From a bacterium HR29 (GTDB taxonomy: Bacteria; Chloroflexota; Dehalococcoidia; Tepidiformales; Tepidiformaceae), in assembly GCA_002898215.1 (NCBI GenBank), contig BEIF01000003.1:62001-126000 (forward strand): DNA of 64,000 nt. The letters run 5' to 3'. Each line of letters begins with the position of its first letter. Positions within the stretch are counted from its first letter, which is position 1. Below the pieces are notes generated by a model. It saw only the letters and a program-made list of their open reading frames with translations, did no database searches and was not told the origin of the DNA. Positions 8,598-18,369 of this stretch are shown one piece after another. A program made the translations under genes and the position numbers.

Positions 8598-8937
8598 ACC
8601 TCCTCGGGAGCTCCTGCGGGCATCCTCCTAATTGCCAGTGGGCGAACGGCCGCGCGGCACGGGGCTGGAGCTCCTCGGTCGTTGCTGCGGCCCACGCCGC
8701 CAGCGGCGCCCGGTTCGCGACCCGGCTTTGTGGGGGAGCTCGCATAGGAGGTCTCCCGCCGTGAAGCGTGGCAGGAGGGCACCTGGACGGCCTCGCCGTC
8801 GGCGTGGGTGAGGCCTTCGGCGATGGGCCGGGCGAGGGTGGCCGATACGGCCGGAGCACGGGACGTTGCGGCCCCGCCGATTGGGCGACCATCCGTTGTC
8901 CCGCTGCCGGCCCCGCCTTAGGCTGGGCGGCACCGGC
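8598..8937. other. 340-bp intergenic stretch
   Basis: No convincing coding frame on either strand. Two partly similar segments start GGGGCTAGACCTCCTCGG (8591) and GGGGCTGGAGCTCCTCGG (8661). The only promoter-like element is TAGGCT at 8919-8924, 13 bases before the next gene. Confidence 0.5.
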
Positions 8938-9834
8938 ATGCTGCCCGCCATTCGCACCGACGGCCTCACGAAGCGGTACGGCCGTGTCCTCGCGCTCGAC
9001 GGCCTCGCGCTGGAGGTGGAGCGCGGAGAGGTGTTCGGCTTCCTCGGCCCGAACGGCGCCGGCAAGACGACCACCATCCGCCTTCTCCTCGACCTCATTC
9101 GGCCGACTGCGGGGCGTGCCTCCATACTTGGGCACGACTGTCAGCGTGAGTCCCTCGCTGCCCGCGCGCAGGTGGGGTACCTCCCCGGCGACCTCCGCCT
9201 CTACGATGGGCTCACGGCCCGCCAGCACGTGGCGCTCGCTGCGCGGCTCCGCGGCGCCCGGCCGGACTGGCGCTGGGTCGGCGAGCTGGCGGAACGGCTC
9301 GGCCTCGACCTCGATCGGAAGGCGGGCGCCCTCTCCCGCGGCAACAAGCAGAAGGTGGGCATCCTGCTCGCCCTCTTCGCCCGGCCCCCCGTGCTCATCC
9401 TCGACGAGCCGACGAGCGGCCTCGATCCCCTCGTCCAGCACGCCGTCCACGAACTGCTGGTGGAGGAGGCGCGCCGCGGCACGGCGGTCTTCTTCTCCTC
9501 GCACGTCATGAGCGAGGTCGAGCGGGTTTGCAGCCGGGTCGCCGTGCTCCACCGCGGGCGGCTGATGCGCATCGACACGGTGGAGGGGCTGCGGGCGCGG
9601 GCGATCCGCCGCGTCCGGGTCCGCTTCGACGGGGCCGTTCCGCCGCGGGCCGCCTTCGACCTTCCGGGGGTGACCGTACGGCACTTCGATGCCGCCGGAG
9701 CCGAATTCGAAGTGCGGGGCGACTTCGATCCCCTCGTGAAGGCACTCGCCCAAGGGCACGTGGCCGACCTTGTGGCGGAGCTTCCGCCACTGGAGGACGT
9801 GGTCGTCCAGATGTACGAGGAGGGCTCGGCGTGA
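8938..9834 (+). CDS. ABC-2 type exporter ATP-binding protein
   Basis: A 298-residue ABC ATPase. Walker A is GPNGAGKTT (about 38-46), the signature is LSRGNKQK in place of LSGGQ, Walker B is LILDEPTSGLDP and the H-loop is SSHVMSEVE. The C-terminal 80 residues form the accessory domain common in ABC-2 exporters of the CcmA/DrrA kind. ATG 8938 is chosen because the 24 codons upstream are Arg-rich and cross the -10-like TAGGCT. The downstream permease overlaps its stop (GTGA). Substrate unknown. Confidence 0.88.
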   Translation: MLPAIRTDGLTKRYGRVLALDGLALEVERGEVFGFLGPNGAGKTTTIRLLLDLIRPTAGRASILGHDCQRESLAARAQVGYLPGDLRLYDGLTARQHVALAARLRGARPDWRWVGELAERLGLDLDRKAGALSRGNKQKVGILLALFARPPVLILDEPTSGLDPLVQHAVHELLVEEARRGTAVFFSSHVMSEVERVCSRVAVLHRGRLMRIDTVEGLRARAIRRVRVRFDGAVPPRAAFDLPGVTVRHFDAAGAEFEVRGDFDPLVKALAQGHVADLVAELPPLEDVVVQMYEEGSA

Positions 9835-10721
9835 GGAGCGCCCTCTGGTGGAAGACCTTCCGCGACGCCAAGGCATCGGTCGGCGGGGTGGCCTTTGCCC
9901 TCTTCGCCATCGCCGCCCTGGTGGCGGGCCTCTATCCCATGTACCGCGACCAGCTCACGGACGAGCTGTTCCCGGAGGAGCTGCGCCGCTTCTTCGGGGA
10001 CGTGGCGAGCATCGCCACCCCCGAGGGGTATTACGTGAGCCAGCATTTCGCCTACGCCTCGATGCTGGCGGCGATCGTGGGGCTCATCGCCGGCTCGGCA
10101 GCGGTGGCCGGAGAGGAAGCGGCGGGCACGCTCGACCTCCTCCTCGCCCAACCGGTGCGGCGCTCCCGGCTCCTGCTCGAAAAGGCGGCGGGCATCGGCG
10201 TGGGCATCGCCGCCGCCGCTCTGGGCAGCCTCCTCGGGTTTCTCGTGCTCGCGCCGTGGGTGGATGTCGGCCTCCACCTGGGCCCCATTGCGGCGGCCCA
10301 CCTCCACATGGTCCATCAGGCGGCCCTCTTCTCGGCGGTTGCCATCTCCGGCAGCGCCTGGCTGCCGACCCGCGCCCAGGCTGGGCTGGCCGGCGCCGCC
10401 GTGATGGTCGCAGCCTGGGTGGCGGTCGGGCTCGGCGCGACCATCGAGGCGCTCTCGGCTCTGCGCGACGTCTCGCCGTTCGGCTGGGTCGATTACGAGG
10501 CAGTTCTCCGAGGCGACTCCTGGGAGTGGCGGGGGGTCGTGCTCGACGTGGTGCTGACAGCGGCGCTGCTGGCCCTCGCCTGCTGGGGTTTCGAACGCCG
10601 GGACATCGTCGCCGGGCCGCGGGAAACGGGCGGATGGCGCCGGTACCTCGTGGCCGGTCGGATTCGCGGCAACGAGACTTCCAGCGAAAGTCCGGCTGCT
10701 ATTCGGGAACACCCCCGATAG
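9831..10721 (+). CDS. ABC-2 type transporter permease
   Basis: A 296-residue membrane protein with about six hydrophobic segments, an EEAAGTLDLLLAQPVRRSRLLLEK loop typical of ABC-2 permeases (about 95-118), and a short soluble tail. GTG at 9831 overlaps the ATPase stop. The pair should act as a dimeric exporter or ABC-type remodelling complex in the cytoplasmic membrane. A second, unrelated ABC-2 pair lies at 20775-22468. Confidence 0.85.
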   Translation: MRSALWWKTFRDAKASVGGVAFALFAIAALVAGLYPMYRDQLTDELFPEELRRFFGDVASIATPEGYYVSQHFAYASMLAAIVGLIAGSAAVAGEEAAGTLDLLLAQPVRRSRLLLEKAAGIGVGIAAAALGSLLGFLVLAPWVDVGLHLGPIAAAHLHMVHQAALFSAVAISGSAWLPTRAQAGLAGAAVMVAAWVAVGLGATIEALSALRDVSPFGWVDYEAVLRGDSWEWRGVVLDVVLTAALLALACWGFERRDIVAGPRETGGWRRYLVAGRIRGNETSSESPAAIREHPR

Positions 10722-10773
10722 TCCGGGCGCAGTCTCTGCCGAGAGAGTGGGGTGAGACTCCAGACGGCGGAGG

Positions 10774-13221
10774 ATGCGCATGCCTGTGCCCCGAATCCGG
10801 ATCCCGTTGCCTTCCGCTCCGCGTGGGCTGCGAACCTCGAGGGTGTTGCGAGTCGCGAGGGACCTCGGCCTCGCTTGGAAGCTGGGCATCGCCTTCGTCC
10901 TCGTGGGGACGGTACCCATGGTGGTCGGCGTGGTGCTGGCCCGAAACTCCGCTGCTCCCGAGCTCGAGCGGAACGCGGAGGTGCGCCAGACCGAGCTGGC
11001 CCGCAGTTTGAGCCAGATGATCGACCGGGCCTTGTCCGAGCGTTACGGGGATGTACAGGCGTTCGCGCAGAATCCGCTCGTGAAATCGATGCAGAAGACG
11101 CGAATCATGGAGTACATGAGCGTCCTCATGCGCATGTACTCGCCGAACTACGCCCTTATGGCGATCGCCGACCCCAAGGGTCAAATCATCGTCGCCAGCC
11201 CGGTGGATTCCACCGGCGCCGCGATCGATACGCTCGCAATCCTCGGAATGGACGTTAGCCAGGAGGTGTGGTTCCAGCGGGCGATCGCGCCCGAGCTTCC
11301 CCAAGGGACGACGGTCGTCGAGGACATGCGTTCCGACCCGCTGTTGGAGAAGCTGTACGGGCCTGGACCCTTGAGCTGGGCCATGCCCTTCGCCTACCCC
11401 ATCCGCGATGAATCGAACCGGCTGGTGGGTGTGTGGGTGAGCCTCTTCTCCTGGCAGGCGGCGCTGGCGGTGCTCGACGAGGCGATGGCGCAGGCGAAGC
11501 AGGGCGCCCCCTCCACCGACATCATGGTGGTGAATCGGGACGGCACGGTCATCGCCTCTCCGCGGCGCGACGAGATCCTCACCCGTAGCCTGAAGGGTGA
11601 GCATGTGGCGGAGGTAGCGCTCGGGGCGACGCGGCCCCGGTCCCTGACGGCGGCGAGCCTGGTGCCCGGGGTCGAAGGCGAGGCGATCTATGGGCTGGCG
11701 CAGTCTCCCGGCTACGGGGCGTACTTCGGGATGGGCTGGGGGTACATCGTCAGCCAGTCGAAGGGCGAAGCCCTGGCCGCGGTGAGCGACCTCACCCGCA
11801 CGCTGGCCTTCTTCGGCATCGGGGCCGTCGTGGTCGTGATTGGCATCTCGCTCCTGCTCGCGCGCGGCATCCAGCGGCCCGTCCGCCAGATGATGGAGCG
11901 GCTGCAGTCGGTCGCGAACCGAGATGCCCCGGCGCTGGCGGCAGGGATCCGCGCCGCGGAGCGGGGCGACCTGACCGTCGAGGTACGGATGGTCACGCCG
12001 CCGATCCCCGACCCTGCGAACGACGAGGTCGGGAAGGCAGCTCAGGCGTTGAACCGCCTGCTTGCAGCCATGGAGGAGACGGTGGGCAGCTACAACGGCA
12101 TGCGCGCCGGCCTCGGCCGGCTGGTGCGGCAACTGCGCGACCAGGCGGCGGCCCTCCTCTCGGCGGCGGAGCAGCTCCGTGAGTCCTCCGACCAGATGGC
12201 CGGTGCCACCGGGCAGATCGCCTCGGCCATCAACGAGGTCACCCGTTCGGCCATGAGTCTCTCGGAGCTGGCGCAGGAGTCCTCGCGCGAGGTGGAGCGC
12301 CTCGCGGCGGGCTCCCAGCAGCTGGCGGCGGGGGCTGCCGAGAACTCCGGCCGGGCAGCGGAGAGCCGAGCGGAAGCCGAGCGCATCGGAGAGCGAATCC
12401 TCGCCGTGGCCGCTGCCAGTCAGGAGGTGGCGAACGCTGCCCGCCAGAGCGCGGCGGCGGCAGAGGGCGGCCGCGAGGCCGTGGAGCGCATCATCCGCTC
12501 CATGGATGCCATCACGGCCGCTGTGGAGCGGGCGTCGAGGAGCGTTGCCGAGCTGGGCACGTTGGGCCAGCAGATCGGGACGATCGTCCAGGCCATCGAT
12601 GAAATCGCTGACCAGACGAACCTGCTGGCGCTGAACGCGGCCATCGAGGCGGCCCGCGCCGGCGAACAGGGCCGCGGCTTCGCGGTCGTCGCGGAGAACG
12701 TTCGCCGGCTCGCCGAACGGGCGTCGGCCTCGACGAAGGAGATCGAGCAGCTCATCAAGCGTGTCCGGGCCGGGACCGAGCAGGCGGTGCAGGCGATGGA
12801 AGCTGGCGTGCGGGACGTGGAGGCGGGCCGGGCGGTCACCGGCGAGGTGAGTGCGGCGCTCCAAGCCATCATCCAGTCGGTCGAGGCGGCGGCCGACCGC
12901 GTGGCAGGGATCGCTGCCGAAGCGGAGGGGCTGGCCTCGGGCGCCGAACGGATCGTCCGCGCCTTCGAGGCGATGGCCGCGGTAGCGGGCCAGAACGCCG
13001 CTGGCGCGCAGGAGATCGCTTCCGGTACCGAGCGGGTCTCGGGCGCGGTGCTCCAGGTATCGGCCACGAGCGAAGAGACCTCGGCGGCAGCCGAGGAGGT
13101 CTCGGCCTCGACGGAGGAGCTTTCGGCTCAGGCCCAGGAGCTGGCTGCCACAGCCGCCCAGATGCGGCAGCTCGCCGAGGCGCTGAACCAGGCCTCGGCA
13201 CACTTCCGGCTGGCGGCCTGA
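10774..13221 (+). CDS. Methyl-accepting chemotaxis protein
   Basis: An 815-residue chemoreceptor. A basic N-terminal tail is followed by TM1 (about 35-56), an extracytoplasmic double-Cache-like sensor (about 57-340), TM2 (about 345-365), HAMP, and a long helical signalling domain (about 440-810). The hairpin tip reads [19 protein letters not shown]; many receptors have ADEVRKLAER here, so Glu-Asn replaces Asp-Glu. No cheA, cheW, cheY or flagellar genes are nearby, so it is an orphan receptor and may serve gliding, pili or another Che-like pathway. Confidence 0.9.
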   Translation: MRMPVPRIRIPLPSAPRGLRTSRVLRVARDLGLAWKLGIAFVLVGTVPMVVGVVLARNSAAPELERNAEVRQTELARSLSQMIDRALSERYGDVQAFAQNPLVKSMQKTRIMEYMSVLMRMYSPNYALMAIADPKGQIIVASPVDSTGAAIDTLAILGMDVSQEVWFQRAIAPELPQGTTVVEDMRSDPLLEKLYGPGPLSWAMPFAYPIRDESNRLVGVWVSLFSWQAALAVLDEAMAQAKQGAPSTDIMVVNRDGTVIASPRRDEILTRSLKGEHVAEVALGATRPRSLTAASLVPGVEGEAIYGLAQSPGYGAYFGMGWGYIVSQSKGEALAAVSDLTRTLAFFGIGAVVVVIGISLLLARGIQRPVRQMMERLQSVANRDAPALAAGIRAAERGDLTVEVRMVTPPIPDPANDEVGKAAQALNRLLAAMEETVGSYNGMRAGLGRLVRQLRDQAAALLSAAEQLRESSDQMAGATGQIASAINEVTRSAMSLSELAQESSREVERLAAGSQQLAAGAAENSGRAAESRAEAERIGERILAVAAASQEVANAARQSAAAAEGGREAVERIIRSMDAITAAVERASRSVAELGTLGQQIGTIVQAIDEIADQTNLLALNAAIEAARAGEQGRGFAVVAENVRRLAERASASTKEIEQLIKRVRAGTEQAVQAMEAGVRDVEAGRAVTGEVSAALQAIIQSVEAAADRVAGIAAEAEGLASGAERIVRAFEAMAAVAGQNAAGAQEIASGTERVSGAVLQVSATSEETSAAAEEVSASTEELSAQAQELAATAAQMRQLAEALNQASAHFRLAA

Positions 13222-13284
13222 GGCGCCAGCTCGCCTCCCCCGCGGCGCGCCGGTATCATCGGCTCCCAGGCGGAGGTACGAACC

Positions 13285-14199
13285 ATGGAAGGGACGGCCA
13301 TCACCGTTCGCGTGCCGGCCACGAGCGCCAACCTCGGGGCCGGCTTCGATTGCCTCGGCATGGCCCTCGACATGTTCGCCTCGGTCACGGTGACGTTCGC
13401 GCCGGAACCCCTGCCCACCACCGACGACATCGCCGAGAAGATGGTCCTGGGGGCCGTGCGTCACGCCTACCGCAAGCTGGAAAAGGAGCCACCCGCGGGC
13501 GTCATGGCGCGGTACACCGTCGCCGTGCCCGTCGGCCGGGGGCTCGGGGCGAGCGCCGTGGCCCGCGTCGCCGGCATCCTGGCCGTCAACGAACTGGAAC
13601 GGCGCCCCTTCGATCCGGCGACCTGTCTCGCCCTCGCCGCCGAACTGGAAGGCCACGGCGATAACGCTTGCCCGGCCCTCTTCGGCGGCGTACAGGTGTG
13701 TGTCCAGCGGGAAGACGGCGGCTTCCTCTGGGTCCCCTGCCGCTACCCCCCGGACGTCGAAATCGCCGTCCTCATCCCCGACGTCTCGCTGCCCACCAAG
13801 GAAGCCCGGAAGGCGTTGCCCGACCAGTACTCCCGCGAGGATGCGGTCCACAACGTCGGCCGGGCGGCGCTCTTCGTCGCCGCGCTCGCCGCGGGGAGGC
13901 TCGATGCGCTCGAGGAGGCGGTTCGCGACCGGCTCCACCAGCCGTACCGCGCTTCGCTCTTCCCTCCCCTCTACGACATCTTCGCGGCCGCGAAGGCCGC
14001 GGGCGCGGCTGCCGCCTGGCTCAGCGGTGCAGGGTCGAGCGTCGCCGCCCTCTGCCCGAAGGACACGGGACGTGCCGTGGCCGCGGCCATGCGTCAGGCG
14101 CTCCAGGCGGCCGGCTACGAGGGGCGCGCACTGGCCACGCGGATCGCGCCGCAGGGGGCGCAGGTGGCGCGCGTCGAACTCGTCGAGGTGGAACGGTGA
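13285..14199 (+). CDS. thrB: Homoserine kinase
   Basis: A 304-residue GHMP kinase, phosphorylating homoserine for threonine synthesis. It opens with VRVPATSANLGAGFDCLGMA and the ATP-binding loop is PVGRGLGASAVARVAG (about 84-99). Most ThrB have GLGSSAA there, so the second Ser is Ala-shifted, but the loop is otherwise intact. The C-terminal AWLSGAGSSVAALCP is also typical. It has a -10-like TATCAT at 13254-13259 and an AGGCGGAGG site. The stop overlaps the next GNAT gene. No thrC or hom gene is adjacent. Confidence 0.88.
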   Translation: MEGTAITVRVPATSANLGAGFDCLGMALDMFASVTVTFAPEPLPTTDDIAEKMVLGAVRHAYRKLEKEPPAGVMARYTVAVPVGRGLGASAVARVAGILAVNELERRPFDPATCLALAAELEGHGDNACPALFGGVQVCVQREDGGFLWVPCRYPPDVEIAVLIPDVSLPTKEARKALPDQYSREDAVHNVGRAALFVAALAAGRLDALEEAVRDRLHQPYRASLFPPLYDIFAAAKAAGAAAAWLSGAGSSVAALCPKDTGRAVAAAMRQALQAAGYEGRALATRIAPQGAQVARVELVEVER

Positions 14200-14699
14200 C
14201 CGTCCGCCCCGCGCGGGAATCGGACCTCGACGCGATCGCCGAGCTCATCCGTGCCTTGGCCGAATACGAACGGATGCCCGAGGCGGCGACGTTCGACCGC
14301 GAGTCGCTCCGCCGGCACCTGTTCGGCCCCGAGAGAGCCGCGGAAGCCCTCGTGGCGGAGGAGGCTGACGGCACGGTGGCGGGGTACGCCGTGTTCTTCC
14401 CCGTCTTCAGCACGTTCCGGGGCTCCGTCGGCCTCCATGTCGAGGACATCTTCGTTCGCGAAGAGTTCCGCGGCCGCGGTTGGGGCCGGCGGCTGTTGGC
14501 GGCCGTCGCCCGCATCGCCCGGGAGCGGGGCTGCGACCGTCTGCAGTGGGACGTGCTCGATTGGAACGAGCCGGCGATCCGCTTCTACCGGAACCTGGGC
14601 GCCCGCCCGCTCGACGAATGGACGATCTACCGCCTGGACGGGGCCGCCTTCGAGGCGCTGGCGGCGGTGGGTGAGCTTGGCCCGCCCCCTGCAGGCTGA
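14196..14699 (+). CDS. GNAT family N-acetyltransferase (SSAT-like)
   Basis: A 167-residue GNAT enzyme. The acetyl-CoA-binding motif is VREEFRGRGWGRRLLAA (about 87-103), with DVLDWNEPAIRFYRNLGA downstream as in spermidine/thialysine acetyltransferases. GTG 14196 overlaps the thrB stop, so it is co-translated with homoserine kinase. Its last 73 bases overlap, convergently, the end of dnaE on the other strand. Small-molecule amine acetylation is likely; the substrate is not evident. Confidence 0.8.
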   Translation: MTVRPARESDLDAIAELIRALAEYERMPEAATFDRESLRRHLFGPERAAEALVAEEADGTVAGYAVFFPVFSTFRGSVGLHVEDIFVREEFRGRGWGRRLLAAVARIARERGCDRLQWDVLDWNEPAIRFYRNLGARPLDEWTIYRLDGAAFEALAAVGELGPPPAG

Positions 14700-17600
14700 A
14701 CCTTCGCCTGCCGCGGGACAGCAACCCGCACCGTGCCCCTCCGCTGGAGGATGGCGCGCAAGGCCCGCTCCAGCTCTTCGCAGATGGTGGCGCCGGGCAG
14801 GGCGAACTCCGCCTCCCGTCCCGCCGTGTCGACGATGAGGAGCCGAACCTCGTCCTCGCCGGGATATTCGCGCAGCCGTTCGGTGACGGCCTTCAACAGG
14901 GCCTCGTCGCCGACCGGGTCGTCGGTCTCGTACAGGGTGACCACGAGCCGGGGACGCTCCGGAGGTGGCGCGGGGTGCGCTTCCGGCTCGGGGACGGAGG
15001 GCGCCCCGGCGCGTCCGTTGGCGCGCGGACGGGAGCCGTTCGCGGCCTGACCGTTTTCGGGCATCGCGGCGCGGCTCGAGGAGGTGGACGGAAGGGAGAG
15101 GGTGGGCGTAGCCTCGCCCTGGAACTCGACGGCTTGCCGCACGGAGAGGGTGAGGCGGTCGCCGCGCTCGCGGCACTCCACCGCGAGGATGAGGATGCGC
15201 CCTTCCTTCCAGAACTCCTCGCCCGTTTCGTCCAAGGTGTCGCTCCAAACGGTGACCTCGGCCGTTCCGGAGAGGTCTTCGAGTTCGGCCACGAGGAAGC
15301 GCCTGCCGTCCCGTGTCCGGCGGATGTGGGTCTTCGACACCATGGCGCCGACGGTGACGGTCTGGCCGGCGAGCTCGGGCCCCAGGTCGGCCAGGGTGTG
15401 GGTGGTGTGCTTGGCCACCTCGGCCGCGGCGGCGCGGAAGGGGTGTTCCGAGACGTAGACGCCGAGCAGCTCCTTCTCCCAGGCGAGCAGACGTTCCCGG
15501 GAGAGCCGGCCTGCACGGGGCAGGTCGAGCCGGGGCGCTGCCGCCTGGTCGGCACCGCCGAGGAGGTCGAAGAGCGCGGCCTGGCCCGCTTCCCGCGCCT
15601 CCCGTTCGCGTTTTGCGAAGGCCATGATGCGCTCGGCGTTGGCGGCGATCGTGGCGCGGTCGTACTGCCCGAGGGAGTCGAATGCTCCCGCCTGCGCGAG
15701 GCATTCGATCGTCCGCGTGGTGGCACCGGCGAGGTCGGCCCGCCGGCAGAAGTCCTCCAGGTCTCGGTACGGGCCGCCCTCGCGGCGGGCGGCGATGATG
15801 CCTTCGACGGCGGCTTCGCCGACGTTCTTGATGACCCCGAGGCCGAAGCGGATGGCGAGGGAGCCGTCGGGCCGGCGCTCGACCGCGAAGTTCTCCTGGC
15901 TGGCGTTGATGTCCGGAGGGAGCACCTCGATGCCCAGCTTCGAGCACTCGGCCACTGCGGCGGCGATGCGCGCGTGGGGGTCGGGCGCGTTCTTGGCGCT
16001 CTGGAGGACGGCCGTCATGTACTGGGCGGGGTAGTTCGCCTTCAAGTAGGCCGTTTGGTAGGCGATGTTGCCGTAGCACCAGGAGTGCGCCTTGTTGAAA
16101 GCGTAGCCGGCGAAGGGCTCGATGAGGTCGAAGACCGCGTTCGCCTCCTCCTCGGAGTAGCCGTTGGCCACGGCCCCCTGGACGAAGCGCGTCCGCTCGG
16201 CGGCCATGATCTCCGGCTTCTTCTTCCCCATGGCCTTCCGCATGATGTCGGCCTGGCCGAGGGTGTAGCCGGCGAACTTCCGCGCGATGAGGAGGACCTG
16301 GTCCTGGTAGACGATGACGCCGTACGTCTCGTCGAGGATGTCGGCGAGGTCCGGATGGGGATGCTGAATCTGGATCTCCCCGTGTTTCGCCTTGATGTAG
16401 GTCGGGATGTGCTGCATCGGCCCCGGCCGGTAGAGGGCGACCATGGCGCACAGGTCGGCGATGTTCGTGGGCCGGAGTTCCTGGATGTAACGCCGCATCC
16501 CCGCCGATTCCAACTGGAACACGCCGAAAGTCTCGCCACGGCAGAGCATCTCCATCGTCTTCGGGTCGCCGTCGGGCAGGGAGCGGAGGTCGATCTCCTG
16601 GCCCGTCGTCTCCCGGATCAGCTCCACCGCGCGGGAGAGGATGGTGAGGTTGGAGAGGCCGAGGAAGTCCATCTTCAGGAGGCCGATGGCGGCCACCTGC
16701 TCCATCGCGTACTGGGTGGTGGGGATGGCCGAATCGCCCCCGCGGCTGGGGCGCTGCAGGGGCACGTGCTCGATGAGCGGGTCCCGTGAGATCACCACGC
16801 CGGCAGCGTGGGTGCTGGCGTGACGGGCCACCCCCTCGAGCTGCCGGGCGATATCGATGAGCTTCCGTACCTTCGGGTCGATCTCGTACGCCTCGCGGAG
16901 CTCCGCCGACTGCTCGAGCGCTTGGTCGAGGGTGATGTGGAGGGCGTTGGGGATGAGCCGGGCCACGCGGTCGGTCTCGGCGTAGGTCAGGCCGAGCGCA
17001 CGGCCAACGTCGCGGACCGCCGCCTTCGCCCCCAGCGTACCGAAGGTGATGATCTGGGCCACGCGGTCGTGCCCGTACCGCTCGTAGGCGAAACGGATCA
17101 TCTCGTCGCGACGGTCGTCGGCGAAGTCGAAGTCGACGTCCGGCATCTCGCGACGCTCCAGGTTCAGGAAGCGCTCGAAGACCAGCCGGTTCGCCACGGG
17201 GTCGATGTCGGTGACGCCGAGGCAGTAGAGGACGAGGGAAGCCGCCGCCGAGCCGCGCACGCCCATGCGGATGCCCTGCTGGCGGGCGTAGTCGGCGATC
17301 TCCTTGACGACATAAATGTAGTCCGTGAACCCCGTCTGTTCGAGGACGCTCAGCTCGTAGGCGAGCCGCTCCTCCAGATCGGGGGTCACCTCCCGGAAGC
17401 GCTTGTGCAGCCCCTCGCGACAGAGTTCGGCCAGGTACTCGGCGCTGGTGCGGCCGGGCGGGATGCGCGGCTCGGGGAGGTGTTGGCGGCCGAAGGGGAG
17501 GTCCAGGTCGCAGGAGTCGGCCACACGCATCGTGTTGGAGAGGAACTCGGGGTTGTCGGGGAAGAGGGCCTGCATCTCCTCCAGGCTGCGCAGGTGGTAC

Positions 17601-18313
17601 CCCTCCCCCTCGATGCGGAACCGTCCTGGCTGGTCGATGGTGGCGTTGGTGCCGATGGCCAAGAGGACGTCGTGCGCCTCGCGCTGGTGGGGAAAGGTGT
17701 AGTGGCTGTCGTTCGTGGCCACCACGGGGATGTTTAGCTCCCGCCCCAACTGGACGACCAGGCGGTTGATGCGGCTGAACTTCTCGTCCCCGTGCTCCTG
17801 GACCTCGAGGTAGTAGTGGCCGTCGAACACCTCCCGGTACCAGCGTGCCACCGCCTTCGCCCCCTCGAAGTCCCCTTCCTGCAGGCGGCGGTGGAGCTCG
17901 CTCGAAGGGCACCCGCTGAGCACGGCCAGCCCGGCGCTGTGCCGCTCCAGCAGCTCGCGATCGATGCGGGGCTTGTAGTAGTACCCCTCGAAGTTCGCCT
18001 TCGTGACGAGGGCGATGAGGTTTCGGTACCCCTCGAGGCTCCGAGCGAGGAGCACCAGGTGGTACGGCTGGCTCTCGGCCTTGTCACGGCTGAAGCGGCT
18101 CGTGATGGCGACGTACGCCTCGACTCCGATGATGGGCTTGATGCCGCGCGCCTTCGCCTCGCGGTAGAAGTCGATCGCGCCGTACAGGGCCCCGTGGTCG
18201 GTGATGGCCATCGCCTCGAAGCCCAGCTCCTGGGCGCGGTCGAGCAGCTCCGGGATCTTCGACATCCCGTCGAGCAGCGAGTATTCGGTGTGGACGTGTA
18301 GGTGCGTGAACAT
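14627..18313 (-). CDS. dnaE: DNA polymerase III alpha subunit
   Basis: A 1228-residue DnaE1-type replicative polymerase. The N-terminal PHP domain starts FTHLHVHTEYSLLDG and keeps the His/Asp metal motifs (VATNDSHY). The palm carries PDVDFDFADDRRDEMI with the catalytic acids, plus GVRGSAAASLVLY. The fingers and helix-hairpin-helix region precede an OB-fold (about 990-1080) and a variable Pro/Ala-rich tail. ATG 18313 is used because a GAGGAA site and -10-like TATCCT (18334-18329) precede it; a start 15 codons farther up crosses that box. The gene is complete and convergently overlaps the GNAT gene. Confidence 0.93.
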   Translation of the reverse strand: MFTHLHVHTEYSLLDGMSKIPELLDRAQELGFEAMAITDHGALYGAIDFYREAKARGIKPIIGVEAYVAITSRFSRDKAESQPYHLVLLARSLEGYRNLIALVTKANFEGYYYKPRIDRELLERHSAGLAVLSGCPSSELHRRLQEGDFEGAKAVARWYREVFDGHYYLEVQEHGDEKFSRINRLVVQLGRELNIPVVATNDSHYTFPHQREAHDVLLAIGTNATIDQPGRFRIEGEGYHLRSLEEMQALFPDNPEFLSNTMRVADSCDLDLPFGRQHLPEPRIPPGRTSAEYLAELCREGLHKRFREVTPDLEERLAYELSVLEQTGFTDYIYVVKEIADYARQQGIRMGVRGSAAASLVLYCLGVTDIDPVANRLVFERFLNLERREMPDVDFDFADDRRDEMIRFAYERYGHDRVAQIITFGTLGAKAAVRDVGRALGLTYAETDRVARLIPNALHITLDQALEQSAELREAYEIDPKVRKLIDIARQLEGVARHASTHAAGVVISRDPLIEHVPLQRPSRGGDSAIPTTQYAMEQVAAIGLLKMDFLGLSNLTILSRAVELIRETTGQEIDLRSLPDGDPKTMEMLCRGETFGVFQLESAGMRRYIQELRPTNIADLCAMVALYRPGPMQHIPTYIKAKHGEIQIQHPHPDLADILDETYGVIVYQDQVLLIARKFAGYTLGQADIMRKAMGKKKPEIMAAERTRFVQGAVANGYSEEEANAVFDLIEPFAGYAFNKAHSWCYGNIAYQTAYLKANYPAQYMTAVLQSAKNAPDPHARIAAAVAECSKLGIEVLPPDINASQENFAVERRPDGSLAIRFGLGVIKNVGEAAVEGIIAARREGGPYRDLEDFCRRADLAGATTRTIECLAQAGAFDSLGQYDRATIAANAERIMAFAKREREAREAGQAALFDLLGGADQAAAPRLDLPRAGRLSRERLLAWEKELLGVYVSEHPFRAAAAEVAKHTTHTLADLGPELAGQTVTVGAMVSKTHIRRTRDGRRFLVAELEDLSGTAEVTVWSDTLDETGEEFWKEGRILILAVECRERGDRLTLSVRQAVEFQGEATPTLSLPSTSSSRAAMPENGQAANGSRPRANGRAGAPSVPEPEAHPAPPPERPRLVVTLYETDDPVGDEALLKAVTERLREYPGEDEVRLLIVDTAGREAEFALPGATICEELERALRAILQRRGTVRVAVPRQAKVQPAGGGPSSPTAASASKAAPSRR

Positions 18314-18369
18314 TTCCTCGGCTCGCCAAGGATACCGCGGGGATGGCCCGCCGGCCACGCGACAGAAGG

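Noticed and set aside
10699-13938. Very long open frame on the minus strand opposite the chemoreceptor and thrB
   Set aside because: It is an antisense shadow of GC-rich coding sequence. It lacks domain features, while the plus-strand chemoreceptor and homoserine kinase have complete motifs.
14115-17912. Long alternative minus-strand frame across dnaE
   Set aside because: It is Arg/Pro/His-rich with no domains and overlaps the clear DnaE frame on the same strand.
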